A stretch of DNA of 64,000 bases, from assembly GCF_012395255.1 (NCBI RefSeq), contig NZ_JAAZQD010000005.1, positions 202,835-266,834 of the forward strand, written 5' to 3'. Source of the DNA: Oleiagrimonas citrea. GTDB lineage: Bacteria > Pseudomonadota > Gammaproteobacteria > Xanthomonadales > Rhodanobacteraceae. Every line of letters starts with the position of its first letter. Positions within the stretch are counted from its first letter, which is position 1. A program made the position numbers and the translations under genes. Below the pieces are notes generated by a model. That model saw only the letters and a program-made list of their open reading frames with translations. It was not told where the DNA came from and did not search any database. Shown in pieces: positions 36,798 to 47,799 of this stretch.

Positions 36798-37631
36798 TCA
36801 CTTGAATGGGCGCTCGCGCAGCCACTTGGTGGCGATCCACTTCTCGCCTTCGGTGACCGGAAGGCCGGCGTGCAGCGATGCCTGATCGCCGTGCTGATAG
36901 GCGAAATACAGCGCAGAACCGCGACGCGCGGTGACCGTGACACCGGCATTCGGAAAGTGCGTGCCGCCGCCGCCGGCGGGTGTGTTGAGATACATGATGA
37001 TGGTGGCCACGCGCTGACCGCCCTTGAGCGTGACCAGCTTGAAGCCGTCCTTGCTGGAGTCGAACCAGTCGAAGTGCGGCTCGTACTGCTGGCCCGGCAG
37101 GTAGTGCAGCACCTGCAGGCCCTCGCCATGGCTCGTGGGCAGGCCGGCCAGTTCGGCCATGCGCGCATCGATACGCTCGATCAGCGGCGATTCCCCGGGA
37201 TTGAAGAACATACCGCGGCTGGTGCGGGCTTCGTCGACCTGGTTGCCGCCGTCCTGGCGCACCGTGAGCGACCGATCCAGGCGCGGGCGCGCCAGTTCGA
37301 TCAACTGCTCACATTCATCGTCCTGCAGCAGGTGTTCCATGACGCGGATCGGCGGGGTGTCGATACACACGGAGACTTCCGTGCGCTGACCGCCGACGAT
37401 CTGCATGGGCGGTTCGGGATGGCGGGGAAGCTTGCCGGCGGGGGGCTTCACTTCCACGTCCAGCGCCACGGCCGGGCGGTTCAGGGTCTTGGCCACGATT
37501 TTCCGCGCCTGACGCGATTCGTATCCCGCCCGCTCCATCATCAGCAGGATCATGTCGATGTCGTGGCCATCGCGCGCCGTGGTCAGAATCCACTCGCGAA
37601 GGGAATTGGTGTTCGAAGTCTGTTTGCCCAT
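36798..37631 (-). CDS. 2OG-Fe(II) oxygenase, prolyl 4-hydroxylase type
   Basis: 277 aa. The P4Hc domain occupies the C-terminal two thirds: iron ligands HxD in YEPHFDWF and a distal His in SLHAGLPVTEGEKWIATKW, with the Lys for 2-oxoglutarate following. TSRGMFF is the conserved substrate-loop segment. The first 80 residues form a helical extension. Likely hydroxylates a protein Pro, but the target is unknown. It is on the same strand as the prolyl oligopeptidase upstream of it. Confidence 0.9.
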   Translation of the reverse strand: MGKQTSNTNSLREWILTTARDGHDIDMILLMMERAGYESRQARKIVAKTLNRPAVALDVEVKPPAGKLPRHPEPPMQIVGGQRTEVSVCIDTPPIRVMEHLLQDDECEQLIELARPRLDRSLTVRQDGGNQVDEARTSRGMFFNPGESPLIERIDARMAELAGLPTSHGEGLQVLHYLPGQQYEPHFDWFDSSKDGFKLVTLKGGQRVATIIMYLNTPAGGGGTHFPNAGVTVTARRGSALYFAYQHGDQASLHAGLPVTEGEKWIATKWLRERPFK

Positions 37632-37648
37632 GGTCGCCGATTGTAATA

Positions 37649-37679
37649 ACGAACGGCACCACGATGCGATGCCGTTCGT
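37649..37679 (-). terminator. Terminator after the prolyl oligopeptidase gene
   Basis: A 10-bp perfect stem (37649-37658 with 37670-37679) with an 11-nt loop. Read on the minus strand it is followed by TTATTACAA, a partial T-rich tail. It separates the S9A peptidase gene from the downstream oxygenase gene, whose ATG is 17 bp further on. Confidence 0.5.
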
Positions 37680-37699
37680 GTGTCCAGTCGGTTCAGGAT

Positions 37700-39811
37700 C
37701 TACTGCAACTGATTCCAGAGGAAGTTCCAGGCCAGCGCATGCATGTGTGCGGATTGCTTGTTGTCCGCGCCGGCGCCGTGACCGCCTTCGGTGTTCTCGT
37801 AGAACCACACGTTCCGGTAGCCCATGCCTTCCATCTTTGCCGCCATCTTGCGCGCCTGGGCCGGACCCACGCGGTCGTCGCTGGTGGTGGTGTAGAACAG
37901 CACCGGCGGGTAGTGCACGCCTTTCTTCACCAGCTGATAGGGCGAGAAGGTCTTGATGTAGGACCACTGTTTCGGGTCGTCCGGATTGCCGTACTCGCCA
38001 ATCCACGATGCGCCGGCGTCCAGGTGGATGTAGCGCTTCATGTCCAGTAGCGGGACTTCACAGGCGATGGCGCCGAACAGCTGCGGGTAGCTCACCAGCA
38101 TGTTGCCCATCAGCAGGCCGCCGTTGCTGCCGCCCTCGGCGCCCAGATGCGAGGGCGAAGTGACGCCGCGGCGGATCAGGTCTTTCGCAACGGCCGCGAA
38201 GTCCTGGTACGCCTTGGGACGGTTGGCCTTCAGCGCGGCCTTGTGCCAGCGCGGGCCGTATTCGCCGCCGCCGCGGATGTTGGCGATTACGTAGACGCCG
38301 CCGCGTTCCAGCCAGGCGCGCCCGATGCTGCCGCTGTAGCGCGGCAGGAGCGAGACCTCGAAGCCGCCATAACCGTAGAGCAGGGTGCGGTTGGAACCGT
38401 CCGGCTTGATGCCTTTCGGTGCGATCTCGAAATACGGCACGCGCGTGCCGTCCTTGGAGGTCGCGAAGTGCTGGCTCACGGTGAAGGCCGAGGCATCGAA
38501 GAACGACGGCGCCTGCTTGATCTTCTCGGCACGCTTGGCGCCGATGACGCCGCGTTCCAGGGTGGAGGGCGTGAGAAAGCCGGTGACGTCGATCCAGTAC
38601 GCATCGTCATGGTCCGGGTCGGTGTCGACCACGCGCACCGTGCTCAAGGCGGGCGCGCCGGCGAGCGGCTTGCGTGACCAACTGCCGTCGGGGTGCGGAG
38701 TGAGCACCTCCAGTCGGCTCTGCACGTCCTTGAGCGTGTCCAGAATCAGGTGATGCCGGGTCCAGCTGTAGGACGACAGTGCCGTGTGCGCATCGGGCGT
38801 GAACAGCGCGGTGAAGTCGCGCTTGCCGGCCATGAAGGCGTCGTACTTGATTGCCAGCAGCGCGCCGGAGGGCCAGGTTTTCCCACCGGTGGTCCAGGGT
38901 GATTTGGTCTGCACCAGCAGCCACTGACGGTGCGCGCCGGCTTGCGCGTCGAGCGGCACGTCGACCCGGATCAGCTTGCCGTCCTTGCGCTGGTACAGCT
39001 CGCTGTGGAAGAAGTCCTTCACCACGTAGACGAAATCGCGCTCATAGCCCGGCGTGCGGTCGTGCGAAGCGGAAATCGCCAGGTCCGACTTCTTGCCGGC
39101 GTAGATCGTCCGGGCGTCCTTCAGCGGTGTGCCGCGGGTCCACTCCTTGACGATGCGCGGGTAGCTGGACTTCGTCATCGAGCCGGGACCGAAGTCGGTG
39201 CCGACGTAGATGTGGTCACGGTCGATCCAGTCGACGTCCGTCTTGGCCACCGGCAGATGGAAACCGTTCTTCACGAAGGAGCGAGTGGCGACGTCGAACT
39301 CGCGCACTTCGACGGCATCGCCGCCGTCCGGCGACAGTTCGACCAGGCACCGCCGGTAGGCCGGCTTCATGCATTGCGCGCCCTTGAACACCCATTTGCG
39401 GCCTTCGGCCTTGCCCAGTGCGTCGATGTCCAGAAGCGTCTGCCATGTCGGCGCGTCTTTGCGGTACTCGGCCAGTGTGGTGCGTCGCCAGAGGCCGCGC
39501 GGGTGCTGCTTGTCCTTCCAGAAGTTGTACAGGTACTTGCCCCGACGATGAACGTAGGGAATCCGCGCGTCCGAATCGAGCACGCCGAGAATGGCTTTGC
39601 GCGTGCGCTCGAATTGCGCGTTGTCGGCGAATCGCTTCTCGGTGCGCGCGTTCTGTTCGTGGACCCATTGCATGGCGCGTTCGCCATGGGTCTTTTCCAG
39701 CCACAGGTAGGGGTCGGCAGTGCCATCGCCCGGTGTGGGCGGCGCTGCGAAGGCGATGCTTGCGCCGCTCGTTGCGACGCACAGAACCAGGAATAGACCG
39801 AACGCTTTCAT
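37700..39811 (-). CDS. Prolyl oligopeptidase family serine peptidase (S9A), secreted
   Basis: 703 aa with signal peptide (MKAFGLFLVLCVATSGASIAFA). N-terminal part of the seven-bladed propeller begins DPYLWLEKTHGERAMQWV. The catalytic domain has GGSNGGLLMG (Ser), SDDRVGP (Asp) and GGHGAGA (His). It cleaves peptides after Pro in the periplasm. ATG 39811 is chosen for the signal peptide; the frame remains open far upstream but overlaps the DUF2207 gene. Confidence 0.93.
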   Translation of the reverse strand: MKAFGLFLVLCVATSGASIAFAAPPTPGDGTADPYLWLEKTHGERAMQWVHEQNARTEKRFADNAQFERTRKAILGVLDSDARIPYVHRRGKYLYNFWKDKQHPRGLWRRTTLAEYRKDAPTWQTLLDIDALGKAEGRKWVFKGAQCMKPAYRRCLVELSPDGGDAVEVREFDVATRSFVKNGFHLPVAKTDVDWIDRDHIYVGTDFGPGSMTKSSYPRIVKEWTRGTPLKDARTIYAGKKSDLAISASHDRTPGYERDFVYVVKDFFHSELYQRKDGKLIRVDVPLDAQAGAHRQWLLVQTKSPWTTGGKTWPSGALLAIKYDAFMAGKRDFTALFTPDAHTALSSYSWTRHHLILDTLKDVQSRLEVLTPHPDGSWSRKPLAGAPALSTVRVVDTDPDHDDAYWIDVTGFLTPSTLERGVIGAKRAEKIKQAPSFFDASAFTVSQHFATSKDGTRVPYFEIAPKGIKPDGSNRTLLYGYGGFEVSLLPRYSGSIGRAWLERGGVYVIANIRGGGEYGPRWHKAALKANRPKAYQDFAAVAKDLIRRGVTSPSHLGAEGGSNGGLLMGNMLVSYPQLFGAIACEVPLLDMKRYIHLDAGASWIGEYGNPDDPKQWSYIKTFSPYQLVKKGVHYPPVLFYTTTSDDRVGPAQARKMAAKMEGMGYRNVWFYENTEGGHGAGADNKQSAHMHALAWNFLWNQLQ

Positions 39812-39921
39812 GGGATGACCTCGCAGATTGTCTTGATGTTGCCGTATCGCTGCCGGACGCTCGGGACGTCCGTGCATGGAATCGATGTGCCGGATATCCG
39901 CCCGGGCCGGTCCCGATGCGG

Positions 39922-41805
39922 TCACCAGCCGCCGCCACCACCGCCGCCGCCACCACCACCGGAAAAACCGCTGGAACCGGAACTTGAACCCGGTGCGACC
40001 GAGGCCGAGGCGATGGCGCTGTTCACGCCCGAACCGAGACTGCTGCCGAAGGCCGCCAAGTTGCCGGCGGTGAACAGGCCGATGTTGCTGCCGTGGTACC
40101 AGGTCGGCTGCGCCTGCCGCATCTGTTCTGCATCGAGTGCACCGGCGAAGCGTTCGCCCCAGGCGTTGCCGACGTCCAGCGCCACGGCGTAGGGCAGATA
40201 CCGGGCAAACAGTTCCGGATGCGATTCGGGTTTGTAGCGCGAATCCAGCTCCTGCTTCTCGGCCACGCCCAGATACCAGCGGAAGCCTTCGATGCCATCG
40301 AGCAGTCGGGCGCCGTCCTGGGTCGGCGCCTTCATCCAGTGGTAGAAGGCGATGTTGGTGCCGATCAGCACCGCGAACAGCGGCAGGACGGCGTAGCCGA
40401 CCAGGGAGCCGAACAGAGCCAGGCCGGCCACTTCGCCGGCGGCGAAGGGAAGCAGGAACAGCCAGCTGCCGATGCTGCTGGCGGCATGACCGCTGCGAGC
40501 CTTGCGCAGGGCCGCGGCGGCCAGGGCATAGACGCCGAAGCTCCAGATCGACAGCCACAGCAGCATGAAGGCAGCCGGCACGCCGCCGCCGTACACCATG
40601 GCCAGCAGGGTTAGCAGGGAAATCAGCACGCCCGGCCAGAGCTTGTTGCGGTTCGTGAAGAAGTATTTCTTCTCGTAGGCACGCGACAGTGCGCCTTCAT
40701 GCGCCTTGCGCGCCTTGACCACGCGTGTGCGCTCGGACTGCTTGAGTTTCAGCGTGTCGCCGCCGGAGAACAGCGCCTGGAACAGAGCCTTGCTGTCGCC
40801 GCGCAGGCTCTGCACGGGCGCGTCGGCGGTGCGGGTCAGAGTGTAGGTCTTGCCGTGCTGCTCGATGTCCAGACAGCCTCTGGCCGCCAGACCGAGAATG
40901 CCAGCGGTGAAGCAGGTGTTGTCGTAGCCCATGTCGCGCACGTAGCGCAGCGCCGCGGCTGAGTCGCCGTCCGGCGGCTCGTAGCGTGCCACCAGCGGGC
41001 CGGAGGCTGGGTCGCGGCCGAAGCGGTTCCAGGCCCAGCCGTAGTACAGCCACAGAACCAGCAGGCCGAGCAGTGTTAGCAGCAGGTTGCGGTTGTCATG
41101 CAGCAACCAGATCAGCTTCTGCTTGGCGTCCGGTGCGCGTACCAGGCCCTTGGGAAATTCGAGCACGATGGTCAGGCCGTGATGCGGCGCCAGGGGCTGT
41201 GTGGTACTGAATTCGGCGCCGTCGGCGAGGATGCGGGCATCGAGCGCCTTTCCGGTCGCGCCCTGCGCGCCGGTGTAGCCGTACGCCTTCAGTCGCGCCG
41301 CATCGACCTCGGCGGGCAGATGCACCGTGGCGCTGGCGTGGTCGATGGGAAAGGCCCAGCCCGTTCCGGTGACGTTCCAGTACAGCTCGTCGTGGGTGTC
41401 GAAGAAGCCGAGTTGTCGCGTCGTGCGATAGCGCAGGGTGTAGGTGTGCACCCCGCTGGCCAACGTACGGTGGCGGTCGCCGATGTACACGCGCACGCCA
41501 TTGCTTTGTTTCTTGGTGTGCCAGGGTTCGGCGTGCCCGTCGCGCATGACCGCCAGCACCTGGAAGCCAACCCGATAGCGGTTGTGCTGCCGGTCGCGGT
41601 ACTCGGTGGGATAGTCGCGGTAGATACCACGGCGGATGCGATGGCCTTCGGCGCGCACCCGGATGCGCTCGGTTACGGTCATGCTGCCGTCGACGGCGAC
41701 ATGGATCTCGGCGTGGTAGTCCAGGATGCGCTCGTCGGCGTGCGCGGGAGCGGCCCAGGCCATCAGGCAGGCCAGCCACAGCAGCCAGGAAAGATTAGGT
41801 CTCAC
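39922..41805 (-). CDS. DUF2207 membrane protein with Gly-rich C-terminus
   Basis: 627 aa. Signal peptide, then the DUF2207 extracytoplasmic domain (ERILDYHAEIHVAVDGSMTVTERI at its start, split by the signal site), one membrane helix near 235-255, a cytoplasmic segment, then further helices (about 395-495). The last residues are a run of Gly ending in Trp (SGGGG...GGW), typical of LemA-linked DUF2207 proteins. Start GTG 41805 lies inside the end of lemA with a GGGGGAACC site before it, so the two are coupled. Function unknown. Confidence 0.9.
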   Translation of the reverse strand: MRPNLSWLLWLACLMAWAAPAHADERILDYHAEIHVAVDGSMTVTERIRVRAEGHRIRRGIYRDYPTEYRDRQHNRYRVGFQVLAVMRDGHAEPWHTKKQSNGVRVYIGDRHRTLASGVHTYTLRYRTTRQLGFFDTHDELYWNVTGTGWAFPIDHASATVHLPAEVDAARLKAYGYTGAQGATGKALDARILADGAEFSTTQPLAPHHGLTIVLEFPKGLVRAPDAKQKLIWLLHDNRNLLLTLLGLLVLWLYYGWAWNRFGRDPASGPLVARYEPPDGDSAAALRYVRDMGYDNTCFTAGILGLAARGCLDIEQHGKTYTLTRTADAPVQSLRGDSKALFQALFSGGDTLKLKQSERTRVVKARKAHEGALSRAYEKKYFFTNRNKLWPGVLISLLTLLAMVYGGGVPAAFMLLWLSIWSFGVYALAAAALRKARSGHAASSIGSWLFLLPFAAGEVAGLALFGSLVGYAVLPLFAVLIGTNIAFYHWMKAPTQDGARLLDGIEGFRWYLGVAEKQELDSRYKPESHPELFARYLPYAVALDVGNAWGERFAGALDAEQMRQAQPTWYHGSNIGLFTAGNLAAFGSSLGSGVNSAIASASVAPGSSSGSSGFSGGGGGGGGGGGW

Positions 41806-42352
41806 GTTCGGTTCCCCCGTTCACGGACACCGGTGCGCGCGCTTCGGTCTCGGCGGAGAAGAAGGCCGCGGGCACGAAGCCGGTGGCGCGCGCCACCAGT
41901 CGTTCCGGGAAGCGTTCCAGGTCCGTGTTGTACTGGCGCACCGAGCCGTTGTAGAAGCGGCGTGCGTGCGCGATGGCGTCCTCCACCTCGACCAGTTCGG
42001 TCGACAATTGAGCGAAGTTCGCGCTGGCCTTGAGTTCGGGATAGGCCTCGGAGACCAGGATCAATCGACCGAGGTCGTGGCCCAGCGCGGTTTCGACCGT
42101 GGCGCGCGCGTCGGTGTCCCGCGCCGCGCGCGCATCGCTGCGCTCGCGGGTCACGCGCTGCAGCAGTTGCTGCTCGTGGTGGGCGTAGCCGCGCACGGCT
42201 TCGACCAGTCGCGGCACCAGGTCGTGCCGGCGTTGCAGCTGCACATCGACATCGCTCCACGCCACATGTACCTGATTGCGGTCGCGTACCAGACGATTGA
42301 AGATCCAGATGGCATAGGCAACCGGCACAAGCAGGACCAGTGTCGCGATCAT
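41795..42352 (-). CDS. lemA: LemA family protein
   Basis: 185 aa. One N-terminal membrane helix (about residues 3-22) is followed by the LemA helical domain: SDVDVQLQRRHDLVPRLVEAVRGYAHHE and YPELKASANFAQLSTEL in separate conserved blocks, then ARRFYNGSVRQYNT. LemA proteins are membrane-associated and their molecular role is unknown. GGGGAGAAC precedes ATG 42352. Followed by DUF2207, a recurrent bacterial gene pair. Confidence 0.94.
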   Translation of the reverse strand: MIATLVLLVPVAYAIWIFNRLVRDRNQVHVAWSDVDVQLQRRHDLVPRLVEAVRGYAHHEQQLLQRVTRERSDARAARDTDARATVETALGHDLGRLILVSEAYPELKASANFAQLSTELVEVEDAIAHARRFYNGSVRQYNTDLERFPERLVARATGFVPAAFFSAETEARAPVSVNGGTERET

Positions 42353-42486
42353 GTCCGTTCTCCCCAGGGCCGCACAGCGTCGCCGCAATATCCGGCGAAT
42401 GGCCGTCGCATTGTGGCATGGAATCGCCTTGTCCCTCGCAGGAGGCGGGAGCCGCATTGCGCGGGCCGGTCGGAGGGGTGTAAATG

Positions 42487-42518
42487 CAAAAAAAACCCTC
42501 CGCGCGAGGCGGAGGGTT
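42487..42518 (-). terminator. Rho-independent terminator of hppA
   Basis: A 10-bp stem (42494-42503 with 42509-42518) with a GCGAG loop. On the minus strand it is followed by a run of T (complement of A9 at 42487-42495). It lies 30 bp after the hppA stop. Confidence 0.92.
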
Positions 42519-42548
42519 CATGTGTTGTCGTGACCGGTGTGGCTGGCT

Positions 42549-44600
<2,052 letters not shown>

Positions 44601-44784
44601 CTAGACCTCCCCAGAACGTTGCCGTCACATGACGGTCTCGCGAGTATAGGGGGCAGTTCGTCGCGAACCCTTTGTGCGATGCAATATAAGGCGTCGGCGG
44701 CGCGTGATTTTCAAATGCGCGATGGAGTGGCATAAAGGAAAAGCCTGCAAGGGCGACTTTTCGAGATTGATTAAGGAGTGATCA

Positions 44785-44985
44785 ATGAACGCGAAAATGA
44801 AACTGGCCTGCTTTTGCGCACTAGCATTCGGTATGGGCATGGCGTCAGTGGCTTCCGTGAGCGCTGCTTCGCTGCCACCCGGTTATGAGCAATGCGTCCA
44901 GGCGTGTCTGTCTGCCTGCTCCTATGGTCCCAATGGGTGTTCCATCGAGCAGTCCGAGTACTGCACCACCGAAGCCTGCAATTAA
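44785..44985 (+). CDS. Secreted six-cysteine small protein, copy 1
   Basis: 66 aa. A signal peptide (residues 1-27, ending SVSA) precedes a mature part of about 39 residues with six Cys spaced C-x3-C-x3-C-x6-C-x7-C-x4-C. The mature part starts LPPGYEQCV, matching PPPGFDQCV of the second copy. An AAGGAG site lies 6 bp before ATG 44785, so translation should be efficient. A possible promoter is TTTTCA (44708) with CATAAA (44731). No known family is recognised; three disulfides are plausible. Confidence 0.75.
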   Translation: MNAKMKLACFCALAFGMGMASVASVSAASLPPGYEQCVQACLSACSYGPNGCSIEQSEYCTTEACN

Positions 44986-45100
44986 CGGGGTAGATCCGCG
45001 GCGCGTTGAGAAGGCGAGAATAGGCGTCGCGGACATACGCATGCCGACGGCATGCATGAAAGGTCCCGAAAGGGATCGTGCGTGAATCAAGGAGGAAACC

Positions 45101-45295
45101 ATGAAGATCAAGTTGCAATGGGTTTGTGCAAGTGCATTTGTGTTCGGGCTCGGGCTGGCGTCGGCGGCCATCGCCAGTGGTCCGACGCCGCCGCCGGGAT
45201 TCGATCAGTGTGTGTCCGATTGCATGCAGGCCACCTGTCCGGGCGGGCTGTGTTCAGAGCAGCAGTATCTGTACTGCCAGGTGCAATGTCACTGA
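45101..45295 (+). CDS. Secreted six-cysteine small protein, copy 2
   Basis: 64 aa, paralogue of the protein at 44785. Signal peptide to about residue 25, then a mature part of about 39 residues with C-x3-C-x4-C-x4-C-x7-C-x3-C. Shared positions are PPG-[YF]-[ED]-QCV, a Cys-Ser, Gln and YC before the last Cys. A full AAGGAGG Shine-Dalgarno lies 6 bp before the ATG. It is 115 bp after copy 1 and 96 bp before a CPHC oxidoreductase gene. Function unknown. Confidence 0.75.
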   Translation: MKIKLQWVCASAFVFGLGLASAAIASGPTPPPGFDQCVSDCMQATCPGGLCSEQQYLYCQVQCH

Positions 45296-45316
45296 GCTGA
45301 CATGGACAAGGAAGTG

Positions 45317-45342
45317 CGCGGCGCGGGTTCTTCCGCGCCGCG
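45317..45342. terminator. GC-rich hairpin after the second cysteine-rich gene
   Basis: A perfect 10-bp stem (45317-45326 with 45333-45342) and a 6-nt loop lie 21 bp after the stop codon. No T-tract follows, so it may be an attenuator or stability element rather than a full terminator. Confidence 0.4.
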
Positions 45343-45391
45343 TATCCGGCACCCGCGCGTAGCGCGGATGCGCCGCGATGGAGTTTGTAAC

Positions 45392-45799
45392 GTGAACATC
45401 AAGAGCATCGCCATTGTCGTGGCATTTCTGATTTTGGGACTCGGTGTCGGCTGGTACGGAGGGCCGGTGGTGTCGCGCTGGATGCATCCGGTCAAGCCGA
45501 CCGTGGTCGCGGGGAATTTCAGCCAGCAGCTTCCGGCGAACGGACCGCGAGTGGTGATGTATTCACTGTCGACGTGTCCGCACTGCCGCGATGCGCGTGC
45601 TTATTTCAAGGCGCACGGCATCGCCTACGAGGATCGCGTGATCGATCAGTCGAAGAAGGCGATGAAGGCTTTCGAACAACTGCACGAACGCGGCGTGCCG
45701 GTGATCTTCACCCCGAGTCACGAAGTGCGAGGCTTCGACCGCAAGGGCTTGACGTCCGTCCTCAAGAAGGAAGGCTTGTTGCTTGGCACCGCTTCCTGA
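45392..45799 (+). CDS. Membrane-anchored glutaredoxin-like protein with CPHC motif
   Basis: 135 aa from GTG 45392 (GGAG 8 bp upstream). An N-terminal hydrophobic anchor (about residues 5-25) with a following polar linker suggests that the redox domain is periplasmic. The glutaredoxin fold has MYSLSTCPHCRDARAYF and a cis-Pro segment RGVPVIFT. CPHC is the DsbA active-site sequence, which favours disulfide formation over reduction. It follows the two cysteine-rich peptide genes on the same strand; a functional link is inferred. Confidence 0.82.
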   Translation: MNIKSIAIVVAFLILGLGVGWYGGPVVSRWMHPVKPTVVAGNFSQQLPANGPRVVMYSLSTCPHCRDARAYFKAHGIAYEDRVIDQSKKAMKAFEQLHERGVPVIFTPSHEVRGFDRKGLTSVLKKEGLLLGTAS

Positions 45800-45808
45800 G
45801 CGGACCGC

Positions 45809-47065
45809 TCATGCACCGTCCCAGGGCGCGAGCTTCTTCGCGACAGCGACACGCTTCAGCACGGCGTGCAGCGGTAGGCCGTCCTTGCCGCAGGGGGCGG
45901 GTGCCTCGCCACGGATCAACGGGGCGAGATAGCGTCGCGCGGCGGCGGTGATGGCGAAGCCGTCGCGGCTGAGGAAGCTCTTGGGCATCTTCTTTTCGCG
46001 GTTGGCGATGCGCGCCAGCGGCGCCGCCGCGATTTTCCAGCGGTACGGGCTGTCACGGCCGCGCAGGATCACCGGCATCACGGCATTCATGCCATCCAGC
46101 GCGTACTCGACGGCGGCCTTGCCGACGGCCTGCGCCTGCATCAGGTCGGTGGCCGAGGCGGCGTGTCGCGCCGAGCGCTGCAGATAATCCGGCACTGCCC
46201 AGTGCACCTTCATGCCCAGTTTCTCGTTGACCATCTGCGCCAGCAGCGGCGCGACGCCGCCGAGCTGGGCGTGACCGAAGGCGTCCCGGCCACCGGTGTC
46301 CGACAGCAGTGTGCCGTCCGCGTCGCGGATGCCCTCGGAGGCGACCACGGTGCAGTAGCCGACGCGCTCGACGGTGGCCTTCACCTTGGCCAGGAAGGCC
46401 CTGGGCTCGAAGCTGCGTTCCGGGAACAGGATCACGTGCGGCGGCGTGTCGGCGCCTTCGCCGGCGAGGCCCGCGGAGGCGGCGATCCAGCCGGCGTTGC
46501 GGCCCATCACCTCGAGGATGAACACCTTGGTCGAGGTCTCGCTCATGGACGCCACGTCGAGGCTGGCCTCGCGCACCGACAGCGCCGTGTAGCGCGCCAC
46601 CGAGCCGAAGCCGGGGCAGCAGTCGGTGACGACGAGATCGTTGTCGACGGTCTTGGGCACGCCGATGCAGTGGATTTCGTGGCCGTATTCGCGGCCCAGT
46701 CGCGAGAGCTTGAGCGCGGTGTCGGCCGAGTCGTTGCCGCCGTTGTAGAGGAACCAGCGGATGTCGTGCGCCTTCATGACCTCCATCAGACGCACGTATT
46801 CGGAGTCGTCCGTGGCCGGCGGTTTCAGCTTGTAACGGCATGAACCGAAGGCGCCGCCGGGGGTGTGGTGCAGGGCGGCGATGGCCGATTTGCTCTCGCG
46901 CGAGGTGTCGATCAGGTCCTCGCGCAGCGCGCCGAGAATGCCGTTGCGCGCGGCGTAGACCTTCACGCCGTGGCTGCGCGCGGTCTCGATGACGGCGGCG
47001 GCCGTGGCGTTGATGACGGCGGTGACGCCGCCGGACTGGGCGTAGAGCAGTTTTCCCTTGGCCAT
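45809..47065 (-). CDS. pfp: Pyrophosphate-dependent 6-phosphofructokinase
   Basis: 418 aa. Residues that select PPi over ATP are visible: GGNDS instead of the GGDGS of ATP enzymes, and Lys in GVPKTVDNDL. It phosphorylates fructose 6-phosphate reversibly with PPi. The catalytic TVDND block and MGRNAGW are intact. It is divergent from adk. Together with the H+-PPase and soluble PPase in this window it suggests an active PPi economy, as described in Xanthomonas and methanotrophs. Confidence 0.94.
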   Translation of the reverse strand: MAKGKLLYAQSGGVTAVINATAAAVIETARSHGVKVYAARNGILGALREDLIDTSRESKSAIAALHHTPGGAFGSCRYKLKPPATDDSEYVRLMEVMKAHDIRWFLYNGGNDSADTALKLSRLGREYGHEIHCIGVPKTVDNDLVVTDCCPGFGSVARYTALSVREASLDVASMSETSTKVFILEVMGRNAGWIAASAGLAGEGADTPPHVILFPERSFEPRAFLAKVKATVERVGYCTVVASEGIRDADGTLLSDTGGRDAFGHAQLGGVAPLLAQMVNEKLGMKVHWAVPDYLQRSARHAASATDLMQAQAVGKAAVEYALDGMNAVMPVILRGRDSPYRWKIAAAPLARIANREKKMPKSFLSRDGFAITAAARRYLAPLIRGEAPAPCGKDGLPLHAVLKRVAVAKKLAPWDGA

Positions 47066-47115
47066 GTCGATCCGATTCCTGCTGTGAGACGGGGTGCGGC
47101 GCGCCGGCCGCGGGT

Positions 47116-47144
47116 TTGACTGTCCTGGGCGCAAAGGCTACCTT
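47116..47144 (+). promoter_or_regulatory. Probable sigma-70 promoter of adk
   Basis: TTGACT (47116-47121) and TACCTT (47139-47144) are 17 bp apart, within the 149-bp divergent region between pfp and adk. The -35 is strong, the -10 moderate. The adk start is 70 bp downstream. Confidence 0.45.
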
Positions 47145-47214
47145 GAACTCCATTTTTTCCAGAGTCCAGCGCGTCGTCGGAAGAGGACGTGCGGGGCACT
47201 TCATTGGAGCGATC

Positions 47215-47799
47215 ATGCGACTCGTGCTACTCGGTGCACCCGGTTCGGGCAAGGGGACCCAGGCTTCACGGTTGAAGAAGGAACTGGACGTTCCGCACAT
47301 TTCCACGGGCGACCTGCTGCGTGCGGCGGTGGCCGCCGGCACGCCGCTGGGCCGCAAGGCCAAGGCGGTGATGGACGCCGGCCAGCTGGTGTCCGACGAC
47401 ATCATGCTCGGCATGCTGGAAGAGCGCCTGTCGCAGACCGACGCGCGCAACGGTTTCATCCTCGACGGCTACCCGCGCAACCTGGCCCAGGTCGAGGCGC
47501 TGGATGGCCTGCTGCAGCGCCTGAACCAGCCGCTGGACGCCGTGGTGAAGCTGGAAGTGCCGTCCGAGGAGATCGTCGGGCGCTGCGAGATCCGCTTCAA
47601 GGCCGAAGGCCGCGCCGACGACAATCCCGAGGTCGTGCGCAAGCGTCTGGCCGTCTACGCAGAGCAGACTGCCCCGGTGGCCGACTGGTACCAGCGTCAC
47701 GGTATGCTCAAGGTCGTCGACGGCGTGGGCGAGCTGGACGCGGTGTTCCAGCGCATCCTGGCCGTGCTGCCGGGCGATCGCGTCGCCGCCAACGGCTGA
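47215..47799 (+). CDS. adk: Adenylate kinase (short-lid type)
   Basis: 194 aa. The P-loop GAPGSGKGT is at residues 7-15; NMP-binding Arg is in ISTGDLLRAA; DGYPRN is the conserved Asp-Gly-Tyr/Phe-Pro-Arg motif. The LID is short (GRCEIRFKAEGRADDNPE), without the zinc cysteines of long-type bacterial enzymes. Start ATG 47215 has TTGGAG upstream. It is coupled to mpl through a TGATG overlap. Confidence 0.96.
   Translation: MRLVLLGAPGSGKGTQASRLKKELDVPHISTGDLLRAAVAAGTPLGRKAKAVMDAGQLVSDDIMLGMLEERLSQTDARNGFILDGYPRNLAQVEALDGLLQRLNQPLDAVVKLEVPSEEIVGRCEIRFKAEGRADDNPEVVRKRLAVYAEQTAPVADWYQRHGMLKVVDGVGELDAVFQRILAVLPGDRVAANG

Noticed and set aside
39922..39962. Gly-rich C-terminus of the DUF2207 protein as a tandem repeat or assembly artefact
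   Set aside because: A poly-Gly tail ending in Trp is a normal feature of LemA-linked DUF2207 proteins.
37700..40558. Reading the prolyl oligopeptidase as a 952-aa protein with a long N-terminal extension
   Set aside because: The extension overlaps the DUF2207 gene in another frame, is low complexity, and would bury the clear signal peptide starting at 39811.
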